Below are positions 1 through 8,551 of a stretch of DNA of 43,003 nt, one piece after another (positions within the stretch are counted from its first letter, which is position 1; every line of letters begins with the position of its first letter). A program made the translations under genes and the position numbers. The notes beneath the pieces are model-generated. The model worked only from the letters and a program-made list of their open reading frames with translations. It ran no database searches and was not told the origin of the DNA. Source of the stretch: a bacterium (GTDB lineage Bacteria > Bdellovibrionota_B > Oligoflexia > Silvanigrellales > Silvanigrellaceae); contig RGDM01000024.1 in assembly GCA_009918675.1 (NCBI GenBank), forward strand, positions 1 to 43,003, written 5' to 3'.

Positions 1-495
1 ACAGAATTCTGGCCAAAAAGAGAAAGTGAAGAGCTTACTCAAGACACATCCGCCGACGTGCGTCAGCAATCCTCACTTGCGCGATTTCTCAAACTGACTC
101 CATTTTGGTCCACAGTCATTGCCGTCGAACTTATGGATATCATGTTCTCGATTGATTCCATTGGTGCCGCTTTGGCCATCAGCAATCAGGAGTGGATTCT
201 CATTGCCGGTGCATTCCTGGGAATCCTGATGATGCGCTTCGCGGCAAGCATCTTTATCAAATTGATAGACAGTTTCCCCGTCCTCAATAAAACTGCATTT
301 TTGCTTGTCGGTTTGGCTGGATTCAACATGATCCTGAAGCTTAAAGGCTTGCCTTTGGGGCCGTTTGGCGAACTGACCATCGACAAAGAAATTCCCGAAC
401 ACATCTTCACACTCAGCCTGGCGGGAATATTTTTTGGATCAATGGCCCTCAATGCCGTTTTTCCGGCGTGGTTTAAGGCCCAGACTGCCGAATAA
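1..495 (+). CDS. TerC-family integral membrane protein, 5' end missing
   Basis: The reading frame is open from base 1, so the gene starts upstream of the window; about 164 C-terminal residues are present. The visible part has at least four hydrophobic segments and the TerC signature ELMDIMFSIDSIGAALAIS, in which the Asp residues of the D-x-x-F-x-x-D-S pattern sit in a membrane helix. TerC/Alx proteins are multi-spanning membrane proteins linked to manganese efflux, tellurite resistance and metal loading of exported enzymes. The stop codon lies 8 bases from the stop of murJ on the other strand, so the genes converge tail to tail. A second TerC-family protein is encoded at 7564-8505. Family is clear; the exact subfamily (TerC or the related DUF475 group) cannot be decided from a fragment. 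Confidence 0.85.
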   Translation, partial: TEFWPKRESEELTQDTSADVRQQSSLARFLKLTPFWSTVIAVELMDIMFSIDSIGAALAISNQEWILIAGAFLGILMMRFAASIFIKLIDSFPVLNKTAFLLVGLAGFNMILKLKGLPLGPFGELTIDKEIPEHIFTLSLAGIFFGSMALNAVFPAWFKAQTAE

Positions 496-503
496 GATGC
501 TCA

Positions 504-2177
504 TCAGCCGCTTCGAAGCACTCGTTTGCGCACGCGAGTGAGTGAGTTGCGCAGCGTGTCAGGGCCCATCCACTGCACCAAAGCCAGCGAAGAGATTAAC
601 CACACGACACCCAAACACAAAAGCCAACTTGCAGACGAGAAAAACCGACCGGAGGTTCCCCAGAACGACCAAAGTGTCGACCCGGGACTCCACAGCGACT
701 GAGCAAGAGCAACCCCTCCTAAGCCAACGATAAAAGCGCACACGCCGAGAATGACAAGCTGGCGCCGCAACCCGCGCCCAACTGAGCCATGCAGGGCATC
801 CATTGTGAGCTCACGGTGCTCTGCAACATGTTTAAGAAAATACCAGTTGACGACAAAGTCCATGGCCGCAGAAACGCTGTTTGAAATTCCCAGCCCTATC
901 ACGCCAAACCTGGGCGCGAGCAGAGCACTTAAAGTTGCATTGATGGATAAATAAATAATTGCACTGATGACCGAGCGACGCACATCATTCAAGGCATAAA
1001 ATCCTTGGATGAGTACTTTATTACCAGAATTGAATAACATTCCGATCGAATATGCCCCGACTGCAACGGCGTTCATCACAGAATCAGTTGCCGTGACTTT
1101 TCCGTGTTCTAACAGGGCTGCGCAAAATGGGACGCCCATGAGAGCAAAAGCGAAAAGCGAAAGCCAAGAGAGCCAGAAGGCATTTTGCAGGCTGTCTGAA
1201 AGCAACAGAGCAAATCGTTCGCCATTGCGTTCTTGAATGGCTTTGGTGAGTACAGGCAAACTCGCAAAGCCCGCCGCCACACCAAATAAACCCACAGGAA
1301 CGAGGATGATCACCTGCGCGTTGGTGATGTAGGTGATTGCGCCCTCACCTGCGGCGGTTGCAAAATGAGTGTTGACGAACAAAGCAAGCGACAGCACGCC
1401 TTGGCTCACAGCACGCGGAGCCATCATCAGAAGAATATCGCGCAACGGCTGGCAATTAAGGAAGGCCCGCGGGGAAAAGGTGGGAAATGGAAAATCGCCC
1501 GAACGCGCGAGAGGAGCGACCTGATAGAGGAACTGAAGGAAACCTCCCGCAAGCGTGCCATAAGCAAGCCCCGCGATTGCGTCGAATCCGAAGGTCGCCG
1601 AAAGAGTTCCGCCAAGAAGCGCACCTGCAATGGTTCCAACATTGAAAAACGCTGAAGCGATGGTTGCACGAAATGTTTGCCCACGCGTTCCTAAGAGACT
1701 CATTGCCAACGCAGAGATCATCGCAATAGGTAAATAAAAAACCAAAATCTTGAAACACAAAACCGCGAGCGCAAAACCGCCGCGTTGGTGAAAAGATTCT
1801 GAGGTCACCGCAGCAACAATGGGTTCAGCAAAAAACCAACCGGCACATGAAATAAGCAGCGTCACAATCAAAAAGAAGCCTGTCACCACCGAGACAAGTT
1901 CTCGCAATTGAGCATGCCCAGCGCTTTCGGCCTCAACAAGTTCCTTGGTAAAGGCAGCAGATAACGCTCCTTCGGCAAATAAATCGCGGAGCACAGATGG
2001 AAAACGCAACGCCACATTAAATGCATCGAGACGGGTGCTCGCACCAAACACGGCATTGACGACTTGTGAGCGAAAGACTCCAGAAAATCGCGACAACAAA
2101 ACCCCAAGTGAGGCAAGTGCAGTTCGTTTTGCAAGTGTGGCGCGGTCGGTGGTTGCCGATGGACTCGTTGAACTCAT
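504..2177 (-). CDS. murJ: Lipid II flippase MurJ (MviN)
   Basis: A 557-residue polytopic protein of the MATE/MOP superfamily, the usual length for MurJ. It moves the lipid-linked peptidoglycan precursor lipid II from the inner to the outer leaflet of the cytoplasmic membrane. The N-terminal region carries the MurJ hallmark GVLLSRFSGVFRSQVVNAVFGAS followed by LDAFNVALRFPSVLRDLFAEGALSAAF, matching the conserved SR-x-x-G-x-x-R and N-x-x-R-x-L-F-x-E-G-A motifs. About fourteen hydrophobic helices follow. The ATG start is preceded by AAGGA at a rather long spacing. It lies downstream of a lipoprotein gene on the same strand but is separated from it by a strong hairpin, so it is probably transcribed on its own. 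Its presence indicates a peptidoglycan-bearing bacterium. Confidence 0.95.
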   Translation of the reverse strand: MSSTSPSATTDRATLAKRTALASLGVLLSRFSGVFRSQVVNAVFGASTRLDAFNVALRFPSVLRDLFAEGALSAAFTKELVEAESAGHAQLRELVSVVTGFFLIVTLLISCAGWFFAEPIVAAVTSESFHQRGGFALAVLCFKILVFYLPIAMISALAMSLLGTRGQTFRATIASAFFNVGTIAGALLGGTLSATFGFDAIAGLAYGTLAGGFLQFLYQVAPLARSGDFPFPTFSPRAFLNCQPLRDILLMMAPRAVSQGVLSLALFVNTHFATAAGEGAITYITNAQVIILVPVGLFGVAAGFASLPVLTKAIQERNGERFALLLSDSLQNAFWLSWLSLFAFALMGVPFCAALLEHGKVTATDSVMNAVAVGAYSIGMLFNSGNKVLIQGFYALNDVRRSVISAIIYLSINATLSALLAPRFGVIGLGISNSVSAAMDFVVNWYFLKHVAEHRELTMDALHGSVGRGLRRQLVILGVCAFIVGLGGVALAQSLWSPGSTLWSFWGTSGRFFSSASWLLCLGVVWLISSLALVQWMGPDTLRNSLTRVRKRVLRSG

Positions 2178-2321
2178 GTGGAGAGGGTTCCTTGCTTAGG
2201 CTGCGCCGATGGTCGGAATTCTCTGCGATTATTCCAGACATTTGCAAAAATTCAAAGCGCGACAAGGTGAGCGTGTCTGAAGCGCTTGAGTCGTGCTCAC
2301 TCAGAATTGCCGCGCAAAAGT

Positions 2322-2358
2322 CAAGCAGGGAAGGCGGTGACCCGCGCTTCCCTGCTTG
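2322..2358 (-). terminator. Intrinsic terminator of the 2389-4089 lipoprotein gene
   Basis: A perfect 12-bp inverted repeat (2322-2333 and 2347-2358) encloses a nested CGG/CCG pair. Read on the minus strand, the stem is followed by ACTTTTGCG, a short T-rich tail. It sits 30 bases after the stop codon of the minus-strand lipoprotein gene and upstream of murJ. Confidence 0.7.
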
Positions 2359-2388
2359 TGAATTATCCAGAGATGACTCAACAACAAT

Positions 2389-4089
2389 TCAGATCTTGGT
2401 TGCCTTAAACATGAACTTTTGTGAGCGACCTTGTTCTCCACCCGTTTGCGCACTGCACGCTGGGTTGCGATCAGTTGAACGCATCGTTTGAACAAGCTCC
2501 ATCTGCATGCTTGTGTCTGTGAGCTTGGTCATCGACAAGGTGATCGACTTCACAATCTTACAGTTCACGAACCCTTCGTTTTGTCCGTTTTTCACTTGCA
2601 TACCACGGAATTCTTCACTCTCATCGCGGATAGAAACAGTGTTTGCTCCGCTATAATTGATGAGATTCATCACATACTCACCCACAGCACGCGTTGGGCC
2701 ATCGGTGCGGGTGACAAATTTGCTCGCGTCATCCGTACCCCAGTTGAGTTGAACATCGCGAACACATCCTTGAGCGCTGTCTCGGTTAGCAAAATAGTAA
2801 TCCGCGTAGCACTGAAGTTGTTGAATCCCGCTGAGGCTGCTGCAACTTGTATCTTTTGCAGTTGAACTGCGTGTCAATGATGTTCCCCCAGTGATTGTAA
2901 CCTTATTATTACTCGAGTCGAGAACTCCTCCTGTGCCTTTGCAGGTGATCGATTTGCCGCTTTTGGTAAAGGTATTGCTGCATGTTTGCAGGCCAGGAAT
3001 CTTCGCGAATTCAACGCATGCTGCTGAACCGGCAGTCCATCCGCTCCAGTCCTTCATGTCGACAGGAGAGCCGTCGGAATTTTTGCAACCCGATTCGTTG
3101 GTGTTGACATTCACTTCATAAACAGTCGCACTATTGTAGGTCGCGGAGCACTTCATCACCGGCACACCATTGATGTTACCAGGTGAGCAAGGGCGCATTT
3201 CACGTTGTGATGTTGCAGCTACATTTTTCCATCCATCAACCCCCCAACTTGAATTCCAAGTAAATGGACCATCGGCCAGGCCCGAACCTGAGAAATCGAT
3301 ACCCACTTTAGCCAGTGCCTCGCTCGACTTAATTCCAAGCGCAGAACCGCAGGCCTTGAATTTATCTTCCGATTCCCAAATCTGCGCCGCGAAAACATCT
3401 TTGCCTTCTTTTTTACCTGTAATCCGTTTGAGAAAAATTTTCTCGCCATCGTGTGGCCCTTCGCAATTCTGCTGCCCTGGAGCACAAATCGAGCCATACC
3501 CCTCTGGAACAGAATCGAGTTTGGACATTGCCCAAGTCCCAGAAAAATCGAATCCTGCTCCTTCAAAACTGCGCACCTTTGCCTTGAAGTTATTCACATC
3601 GGCCTTGGCTTTTCCAGTTGCAGTGTCGAGCGAAATCTTGCCCATGTTGGTGTCACCAGAAAACGCGAGGCGAGAATCAGATTTCGCGGCGCCATCGACA
3701 TTTTTTGCAGCCGAATCTTCGAAGGTCATGGTTGCAACAGTTGTTGTGCCATTTAGAACAAAACAGCCAACTGCAACATCATTGGCTTCAATACTGAGCG
3801 AGAAGCTACCATCAGCTCCCACAGTGCCAGTTCCGGCTTTTGGAGGAAAAGAAAAAGACACGCAGTAGACTTTAAGATCTGTCAGCGAAACGTCTGTTGC
3901 ATTGAGTTCATCGCCTGTGAGAGAGACCGACGTTTCCGAACTTGCCAAAGAGATCTGCCCAGAAATATTAATTGCAGCTCCTTCAGAGAGTTCTGAAACG
4001 CTTGTTGATTTCTTTTTTCCACATCCGGATACAAACGCAGTCGCGGTCATGAGCCCCATCGCAGCAATCGCAAAACGATTCATCGTCAT
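2389..4089 (-). CDS. Large Cys-rich lipoprotein of unknown function
   Basis: A 566-residue exported protein. The chosen ATG (4087-4089) has GGAG seven bases upstream; an ATG two codons later is also possible. The N-terminus is a lipoprotein signal (hydrophobic run, then FVSGCGKKK), so the mature protein should be lipidated on Cys and anchored in the envelope. The rest is rich in Ser, Thr, Gly and Lys with many scattered cysteines, for example ICAPGQQNCEGPHDG and LSGIQQLQCYADYYF, suggesting disulfide-stabilised beta-rich structure. An early section (about residues 45-130) resembles a carboxypeptidase-regulatory-like beta-sandwich. I do not recognise a family. It is divergent from another lipoprotein gene at 4339 across a 249-base spacer and ends at a strong hairpin. 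Confidence 0.85.
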   Translation of the reverse strand: MTMNRFAIAAMGLMTATAFVSGCGKKKSTSVSELSEGAAINISGQISLASSETSVSLTGDELNATDVSLTDLKVYCVSFSFPPKAGTGTVGADGSFSLSIEANDVAVGCFVLNGTTTVATMTFEDSAAKNVDGAAKSDSRLAFSGDTNMGKISLDTATGKAKADVNNFKAKVRSFEGAGFDFSGTWAMSKLDSVPEGYGSICAPGQQNCEGPHDGEKIFLKRITGKKEGKDVFAAQIWESEDKFKACGSALGIKSSEALAKVGIDFSGSGLADGPFTWNSSWGVDGWKNVAATSQREMRPCSPGNINGVPVMKCSATYNSATVYEVNVNTNESGCKNSDGSPVDMKDWSGWTAGSAACVEFAKIPGLQTCSNTFTKSGKSITCKGTGGVLDSSNNKVTITGGTSLTRSSTAKDTSCSSLSGIQQLQCYADYYFANRDSAQGCVRDVQLNWGTDDASKFVTRTDGPTRAVGEYVMNLINYSGANTVSIRDESEEFRGMQVKNGQNEGFVNCKIVKSITLSMTKLTDTSMQMELVQTMRSTDRNPACSAQTGGEQGRSQKFMFKATKI

Positions 4090-4338
4090 CAGCAGTCTCC
4101 AATCCACAAGAAGTTGAAAAAACGTATCACCATCACGAACTGAACCGAGGACGATTATCTTCGAATTGGATGAGCTTCAAAAAGCCTTTGCCAAGCCTTT
4201 GACTCATTAAAGATTGCCAGTAACTCCATGCCGACAACGACACTTTCAAGAAAAATATATACTTTTTAACATGTTAATGACAAAAAGATTCAGAACCGCA
4301 GAAAACTCTCCGATAACGTTCTGAGAGAGGAACGACTT

Positions 4339-5478
4339 GTGTTTGCGCGAGTTTCAACAAAATTATTTTCTGCAGCGGCCATCGCGGCCTTTGTTCTGAA
4401 CGCCTCGTGCGGGCGCACGGCGTTTGTTGGAAGTTTCAAAAATGATGGGCAAAAAACTCCGGTGGTGGGAGACGGTAAAAAGACAGCCAATCCTCAACCC
4501 ACAGTGATTCCTCCTGTGCCCGTAGCGGGCTCTTATTTGACGGGTGAATTAAACGCCTCCAGTGGTCAACCACTGGCCAATGCGCAGTTGAAGATTCAAA
4601 TTAATTCATTCATCACAAATACGGATACGAATGGTGTTTTTAAAATACCTGCCAATAAGATTCCAGGGCCCACTTTTGAAATGACTGTGCAACACCCCGG
4701 AAGCGACTTTGATAAAACTGTTGAACTCAAGATGCCCGAGGATCTCATTGATTTGTTGCAAGCAAGTTCAACGTCATCAACCAACACCGAGTTGGCAAAA
4801 AAATTATCACTCGCTTTGCCCTCGGCTCCCACAATGGTCAGCGATGGCAATGGCAAATTCATCGAAAAATACAGTTTCAATTCGACGTCTTTGCCGCTCA
4901 CGACAACACAAAAATTTGAACTCTTTGCCGATGCAGTGAATGAATCTGCAGGAAAATATGCTCGTTACCAATTGAAAAATATTCCTGCCAATGCAAGCGA
5001 GGTTAAACTTGCTTATTCGATCTCTGAAAAAACTCTGTTGGATTGGAATGGCTCAAACGAATCTCAATTGAGCTTGCTCACCCTCTCAGACTTTAGTTCC
5101 TGTTCAGACACTTCTTACAGCAGCGCAGCTGGGCCAATGCGCGCATTGCCGGTGGGCAAATGTGGCGTAAATCTGGAACTCTCGCCGTTTAGCTCGACTC
5201 AGCCGAATTATTTTAGAATCGCTGTTGTAACGCCGCAAAGCGTAAAGCTCTCTCCGGTCCTCTCGTGGACGTCGAGTCCGGGGCAATGGCTGCAGTTTCA
5301 CACTCAAGTCCAATCTTGTTACCCAGACTATTTTGGCCCAGCCGTGGGTTCGAATTATGGAAATACCCCACCCGCCTGCACTGCCTCGATGCTTGGGCAG
5401 GCCTGGTGCACTTCAACAACTGATGGCTCTCCATCAAAATGTCAGTTCTGTGAGTCAAATTTATTCATCTGCCAATGA
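4339..5478 (+). CDS. Lipoprotein with carboxypeptidase-regulatory-like domain
   Basis: A 379-residue protein starting at GTG, with an AGAGAGG site six to eight bases upstream. The signal peptide ends in the lipobox-like LNASC, so it is probably lipidated. Residues about 65-115 (TGELNASSGQPLANAQLKI, then TNTDTNGVFKIPA) show the pattern of a carboxypeptidase-regulatory-like/CNA-B-type beta-sandwich: 'G-x-P-L-x-x-A' followed by 'T-D-x-x-G-x-F'. The C-terminal 60 residues are Cys-rich (CTSTTDGSPSKCQFCESNLFIC). Function unknown; such domains are usually structural or adhesive. It is divergent from the 2389-4089 lipoprotein, and its last 14 bases overlap the 3' end of the dehydrogenase gene on the other strand. 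Confidence 0.8.
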   Translation: MFARVSTKLFSAAAIAAFVLNASCGRTAFVGSFKNDGQKTPVVGDGKKTANPQPTVIPPVPVAGSYLTGELNASSGQPLANAQLKIQINSFITNTDTNGVFKIPANKIPGPTFEMTVQHPGSDFDKTVELKMPEDLIDLLQASSTSSTNTELAKKLSLALPSAPTMVSDGNGKFIEKYSFNSTSLPLTTTQKFELFADAVNESAGKYARYQLKNIPANASEVKLAYSISEKTLLDWNGSNESQLSLLTLSDFSSCSDTSYSSAAGPMRALPVGKCGVNLELSPFSSTQPNYFRIAVVTPQSVKLSPVLSWTSSPGQWLQFHTQVQSCYPDYFGPAVGSNYGNTPPACTASMLGQAWCTSTTDGSPSKCQFCESNLFICQ

Positions 5479-6448
5479 CCACCTGAGTCGGCAAAAGAAC
5501 ATCACCACGGACAAGCGCGGTGATATTCTCCAGCACCTTGCCGCCCATCGCTGCTCGAGTTTCCAAAGTTGCCGAGCCCAAATGAGGAAGAACAACCAGA
5601 TTCGGAGCGCTGCGCAAGACACCCGAGAGAACAGGCTCGCCACAAAACACATCGAGCCCTGCACCAAATAAATGCCCCGACTGGAGTGCCTCGGCCAAGG
5701 CGATTTCGTCGACAACATCGCCACGTGAAGTATTAATGACAATCGCATTTTTCTTGAGTTGAGAAATCCGCTTTGCATTCAACCAACCACGGGTTTCTGG
5801 AGTCAATGGACAGTGCAAAGAAAGCACATCGATGGACTTTAGAAACTCCGACTCTGCGAGCCTCGGCAGGGCGTCGTGAGCCTGCCGACTGGATTTCAGC
5901 GCAACAACCCGCATGCCCAAAGCAGAGGCCCGCGTTGCGAACCGTTGTCCAATATCTCCGTAACCCACGATACCAAGAGTTTTTCCGGCAAGGTCCAGGC
6001 CCAAGTTGTAGTTTGGCGACCAGCCCGGAAAAGCACCTGTGTCGCGAATTTCAAGAGCTCCTGGGAAAACGCGACGCGCCACCATCAAAAGCAAGGTCAG
6101 TGCGAGGTCAGCTGTTGCGTCACCAAGAACACCCGGAGTGTTGCACACAGAAATTCCTACAGACGCTGCGGCGTGAATGTCAACGTTATTGTAACCAACA
6201 GCATAGTTGGCCAACAATTTGAGTTGCGGCAATTCTTTCTTAAGCTCAATGAGTTGAGCTTCCCTCACGGAGTCGGTGAGCATGGTGACAATGGCAACAG
6301 CCTTTTGTCGCACTTCCGGCTGACAAGCGTGTATCCGCTCGAGCAAATGCGCACCACTCGGCAAAAGCGAAAATTCGATATACTTCCCTGCAAGAGTTTG
6401 GGTCCCCAAGCTGAGTCCGGGACATTGAGAGGAAAGAAGGACGTTCAT
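5465..6448 (-). CDS. D-isomer-specific 2-hydroxyacid dehydrogenase
   Basis: A 327-residue NAD(P)-dependent oxidoreductase that interconverts a D-2-hydroxyacid and its 2-oxoacid; glyoxylate/hydroxypyruvate reductase is the nearest-looking group but the substrate cannot be fixed. The Rossmann motif GIVGYGDIG is at about residues 159-167. The three catalytic elements are visible: Arg in INTSRGDVVDE, Glu in GLDVFCGEP and His in PHLGSAT. The ATG has AAGGA nine bases upstream. It follows the LysR-type regulator gene by 56 bases on the same strand and may be co-transcribed with it. Its 3' end overlaps the convergent lipoprotein gene by 14 bases. Confidence 0.93.
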   Translation of the reverse strand: MNVLLSSQCPGLSLGTQTLAGKYIEFSLLPSGAHLLERIHACQPEVRQKAVAIVTMLTDSVREAQLIELKKELPQLKLLANYAVGYNNVDIHAAASVGISVCNTPGVLGDATADLALTLLLMVARRVFPGALEIRDTGAFPGWSPNYNLGLDLAGKTLGIVGYGDIGQRFATRASALGMRVVALKSSRQAHDALPRLAESEFLKSIDVLSLHCPLTPETRGWLNAKRISQLKKNAIVINTSRGDVVDEIALAEALQSGHLFGAGLDVFCGEPVLSGVLRSAPNLVVLPHLGSATLETRAAMGGKVLENITALVRGDVLLPTQVVIGR

Positions 6449-6504
6449 AGGTTGCTTTCCTTATTCACGTAAGAGCATTCAAACCAACTGACCGTTTTTT
6501 TTTT

Positions 6505-7398
6505 TCACACATCGGAAAAAAGATCTTTGATAGTCTCAAGAACCTCAACAACCGGATTCGGAATTTTTCTGTCGGCCGTGCACAACCACACCTCTTCAAC
6601 AACCCCTGTGAGTTGCGAAATTTTGAAAAGCTTATTTTCATTCAAAAGATCTTCAACGGCTGCATCGGCAACTGCAATAAGCCCAACAGCCGAGGCACCC
6701 AAGGATTTTTGTACCGCAGTGTCTTGCGCCTCGACCACAATTTGCGGAGCAACGCGATTGTCGTGAAACCAACGTTCAACATCATGGCGGGTGCGGCTGT
6801 GTATTGTTGGCAGGACGATTGGCTGACCAGCGATAGACTGCGGAAAGCCCTTCTTCAACTTCGCGAATTTTTTCGCCCCATAAAGTGAAACTTGCATTGA
6901 AATCACGTGCCGCGAGCGCAGTCCTTTGAACTCCTCGGCAAATGGCATTTGGTTGGAAATAACGACGTCAAGGTTGTGTCCAGCTAGTTCAGAAAAAAGA
7001 GTGGGCGCATGACCTTCAACGATCCTCACGCGGCAAGGAAACAATTCTGTCATCCGTTGAACAATCGACACAGCAATGGTCTTGGGGAGACAATCTTGAA
7101 TACCAACATTCACCGCCACTCGCTTCGACAGTGCTCCGTCAGCCAACACCTGCAGCAACTCGCCACCCAGTTCAAAAATCTGATTTGCATACGACAAAAC
7201 CACTTGCCCTGCTTCGGTCAGCACCAAACGCCGCCCGGTGCGTTCAAAAAGTTCATGCCCAAGGGTGTGTTCAAATGTTTTCAATTGCGCGCTCAAGGCA
7301 GGTTGCCCAACGTTGAGTTTCTCCGACGCGCGCGCGATGCCACCCTCGATTGCGATGGTGCGAAAATAGAGAAGATGGTGATAGTTTAACCAGCTCAT
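6505..7398 (-). CDS. NhaR-like LysR-family transcriptional regulator
   Basis: A 297-residue LysR-type regulator. I chose the ATG at 7396-7398 because AAGGGG lies six bases before it and the protein then begins MSWLNYHHLLYFRTIA, aligning with the start of E. coli NhaR (xxNYNHLYYFW). The winged helix-turn-helix spans about residues 5-62 (ASEKLNVGQPALSAQLKTFE), followed by the linker helix and a periplasmic-binding-like effector domain. NhaR responds to Na+ and alkaline conditions and activates nhaA. Here the divergent neighbour is a TerC/Alx-type gene, a family often induced by high pH or manganese, so this protein is a likely regulator of it. A 17-bp palindrome overlapping its own ribosome-binding region suggests autoregulation. 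Confidence 0.9.
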   Translation of the reverse strand: MSWLNYHHLLYFRTIAIEGGIARASEKLNVGQPALSAQLKTFEHTLGHELFERTGRRLVLTEAGQVVLSYANQIFELGGELLQVLADGALSKRVAVNVGIQDCLPKTIAVSIVQRMTELFPCRVRIVEGHAPTLFSELAGHNLDVVISNQMPFAEEFKGLRSRHVISMQVSLYGAKKFAKLKKGFPQSIAGQPIVLPTIHSRTRHDVERWFHDNRVAPQIVVEAQDTAVQKSLGASAVGLIAVADAAVEDLLNENKLFKISQLTGVVEEVWLCTADRKIPNPVVEVLETIKDLFSDV

Positions 7399-7407
7399 CT
7401 GCAGCCC

Positions 7408-7455
7408 CTTCGATTTAATCGAAGATAAAATATACATTTATGTCATTTAATCAAA
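7408..7455. promoter_or_regulatory. Candidate LysR operator: palindrome plus repeated half site
   Basis: Positions 7408-7424 form a perfect 7-3-7 palindrome, CTTCGATTTAATCGAAG, containing the T-N11-A arrangement typical of LysR boxes. The core ATTTAATCGAA (7413-7423) recurs as ATTTAATCAAA at 7445-7455, 32 bp away, close to three helical turns on the same face. The palindrome directly abuts the Shine-Dalgarno of the regulator gene and lies in the spacer between it and the TerC gene. Function as operator is inferred. Confidence 0.6.
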
Positions 7456-7486
7456 TCTAAATCTGTCGATACTCCCATTAAAGGTT

Positions 7487-7525
7487 TTCGCCGGCGTGCA
7501 TTGAGCGAGTTTGCCCGTCGGCGAA
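7487..7525 (+). promoter_or_regulatory. Stable hairpin in the leader of the TerC/Alx-type gene
   Basis: TTCGCCGGCG (7487-7496) pairs with CGTCGGCGAA (7516-7525): a 10-bp stem with one G-U pair and a 19-base loop, ending 38 bases before the ATG. Leaders of alx/terC genes in other bacteria carry pH- or manganese-responsive RNA elements (yybP-ykoY class). I do not see the conserved yybP-ykoY loop sequences here, so this is only a candidate structured leader. Confidence 0.45.
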
Positions 7526-7563
7526 GCTGATTCCTCAGCACGATTCAATTGACGAGGGTCCCC

Positions 7564-8505
7564 ATGGGCGACGTAAACATGATCTTCTGGGTAGCCTTTC
7601 ACATCTTTATCATAGCCATGCTTGCACTCGACCTTGGGGTGTTTCACCGCAATTCACACGTGGTGTCCATGAAGGAAGCGCTCACTTGGTCGGCAGTTTG
7701 GGTTGCGCTTGCACTCGTCTTCAACGGATGGGTTTATTTTGAGTTTGGCAAGCAGGCCGGAGTTGAATTTTTCACTGGCTATCTTGTCGAGAAATCGCTC
7801 AGTGTCGACAACATCTTTGTCTTCACCATGATTTTTGCAGCTCTCAACATCCCACGCATCTATCAGCACCGCGTGCTGTTTTGGGGTGTATTGACGGCTC
7901 TTGTGTTGCGTGCGGTGATGATTCTGGCCGGAGTGAAACTGATCGAGACATTCCATTGGTCGATCTACGTCTTTGGTGCATTACTTGTGGTTACCGCCCT
8001 CAAGATGTTGAAAGATACAGAAACCAAAGAACTGCATCTGGAAAACAGCTTACCGCTGAGATTGTTGCGAAAGGTGATGCCAGTCACACATAAACTCGAT
8101 GGCGAGAACTTTACCACGCGAGTGGATGGCCGCTGGTTTGCAACTCCACTTCTCGCAGCTCTGATCTTGGTTGAAGCGAGCGATGTTGTATTTGCGGTTG
8201 ATTCTATACCCGCTGTTTTGGCTATCTCGAAAGAACCGTTCATCGTTTACACGTCGAATGTGTTTGCGATTATGGGCCTTCGCTCTTTGTATTTCGTGCT
8301 CGCCGACCTTGCTGGACGCTTTGCGCATCTCAAGTACGGACTTGCCGCTGTCCTGTTTTTTGTCGGTAGCAAAATGATTGCAGTTGACCTGATCAAAATC
8401 CCGCCGTTCATCTCTCTCGCCATCATCAGCTCTCTGCTGGGGCTCTCAATTCTCAGCTCCCTCCTGCACTCCTCCCGCCAACGCAAAAACCCTGTGTTGA
8501 AGTAA
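7564..8505 (+). CDS. TerC/Alx-family membrane protein
   Basis: A 313-residue polytopic membrane protein of normal length for Alx-type TerC proteins. The start ATG at 7564 has GAGG six bases upstream; an ATG at 7579 is a weaker alternative. Two signature blocks are visible, VEKSLSVDNIFVFTMIF near residue 75 and EASDVVFAVDSIPAVLAIS near residue 200, placing paired Asp residues in membrane helices, as expected for a divalent-metal transporter. E. coli Alx and related TerC proteins export Mn2+ and help metalate exported enzymes. The neighbouring gene is sodB, whose product needs Fe or Mn, which fits a metal-homeostasis setting. Likely controlled by the divergent NhaR-like regulator. Confidence 0.93.
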   Translation: MGDVNMIFWVAFHIFIIAMLALDLGVFHRNSHVVSMKEALTWSAVWVALALVFNGWVYFEFGKQAGVEFFTGYLVEKSLSVDNIFVFTMIFAALNIPRIYQHRVLFWGVLTALVLRAVMILAGVKLIETFHWSIYVFGALLVVTALKMLKDTETKELHLENSLPLRLLRKVMPVTHKLDGENFTTRVDGRWFATPLLAALILVEASDVVFAVDSIPAVLAISKEPFIVYTSNVFAIMGLRSLYFVLADLAGRFAHLKYGLAAVLFFVGSKMIAVDLIKIPPFISLAIISSLLGLSILSSLLHSSRQRKNPVLK

Positions 8506-8520
8506 ATCAACACAGGGTTT
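8487..8520. terminator. Bidirectional terminator between terC-like gene and sodB
   Basis: A perfect 14-bp inverted repeat (8487-8500 / 8507-8520) with a 6-base loop. The stop codon of the TerC gene (8503-8505) lies in the loop. On the minus strand the stem is followed by further T residues, so it can serve sodB; on the plus strand the tail is weaker. Confidence 0.85.
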
Positions 8521-8551
8521 CTCCTGCCATTCGGTTCTCAGATTTTTTGGC

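Noticed and set aside
3170..3868. 232-codon plus-strand frame inside the Cys-rich lipoprotein gene
   Set aside because: It is antisense to a signal-peptide-bearing gene, is rich in Ser and Pro as expected for a shadow frame, and matches no family.
6490..6506. T-run near the end of the LysR gene as a terminator
   Set aside because: No stem precedes it on either strand, so it is only a homopolymer in the short gap before the dehydrogenase gene.
7399..7563. yybP-ykoY manganese riboswitch upstream of the TerC gene
   Set aside because: The conserved loop sequences of that class were not seen; only a plain hairpin is present, so I list it as a structured leader.
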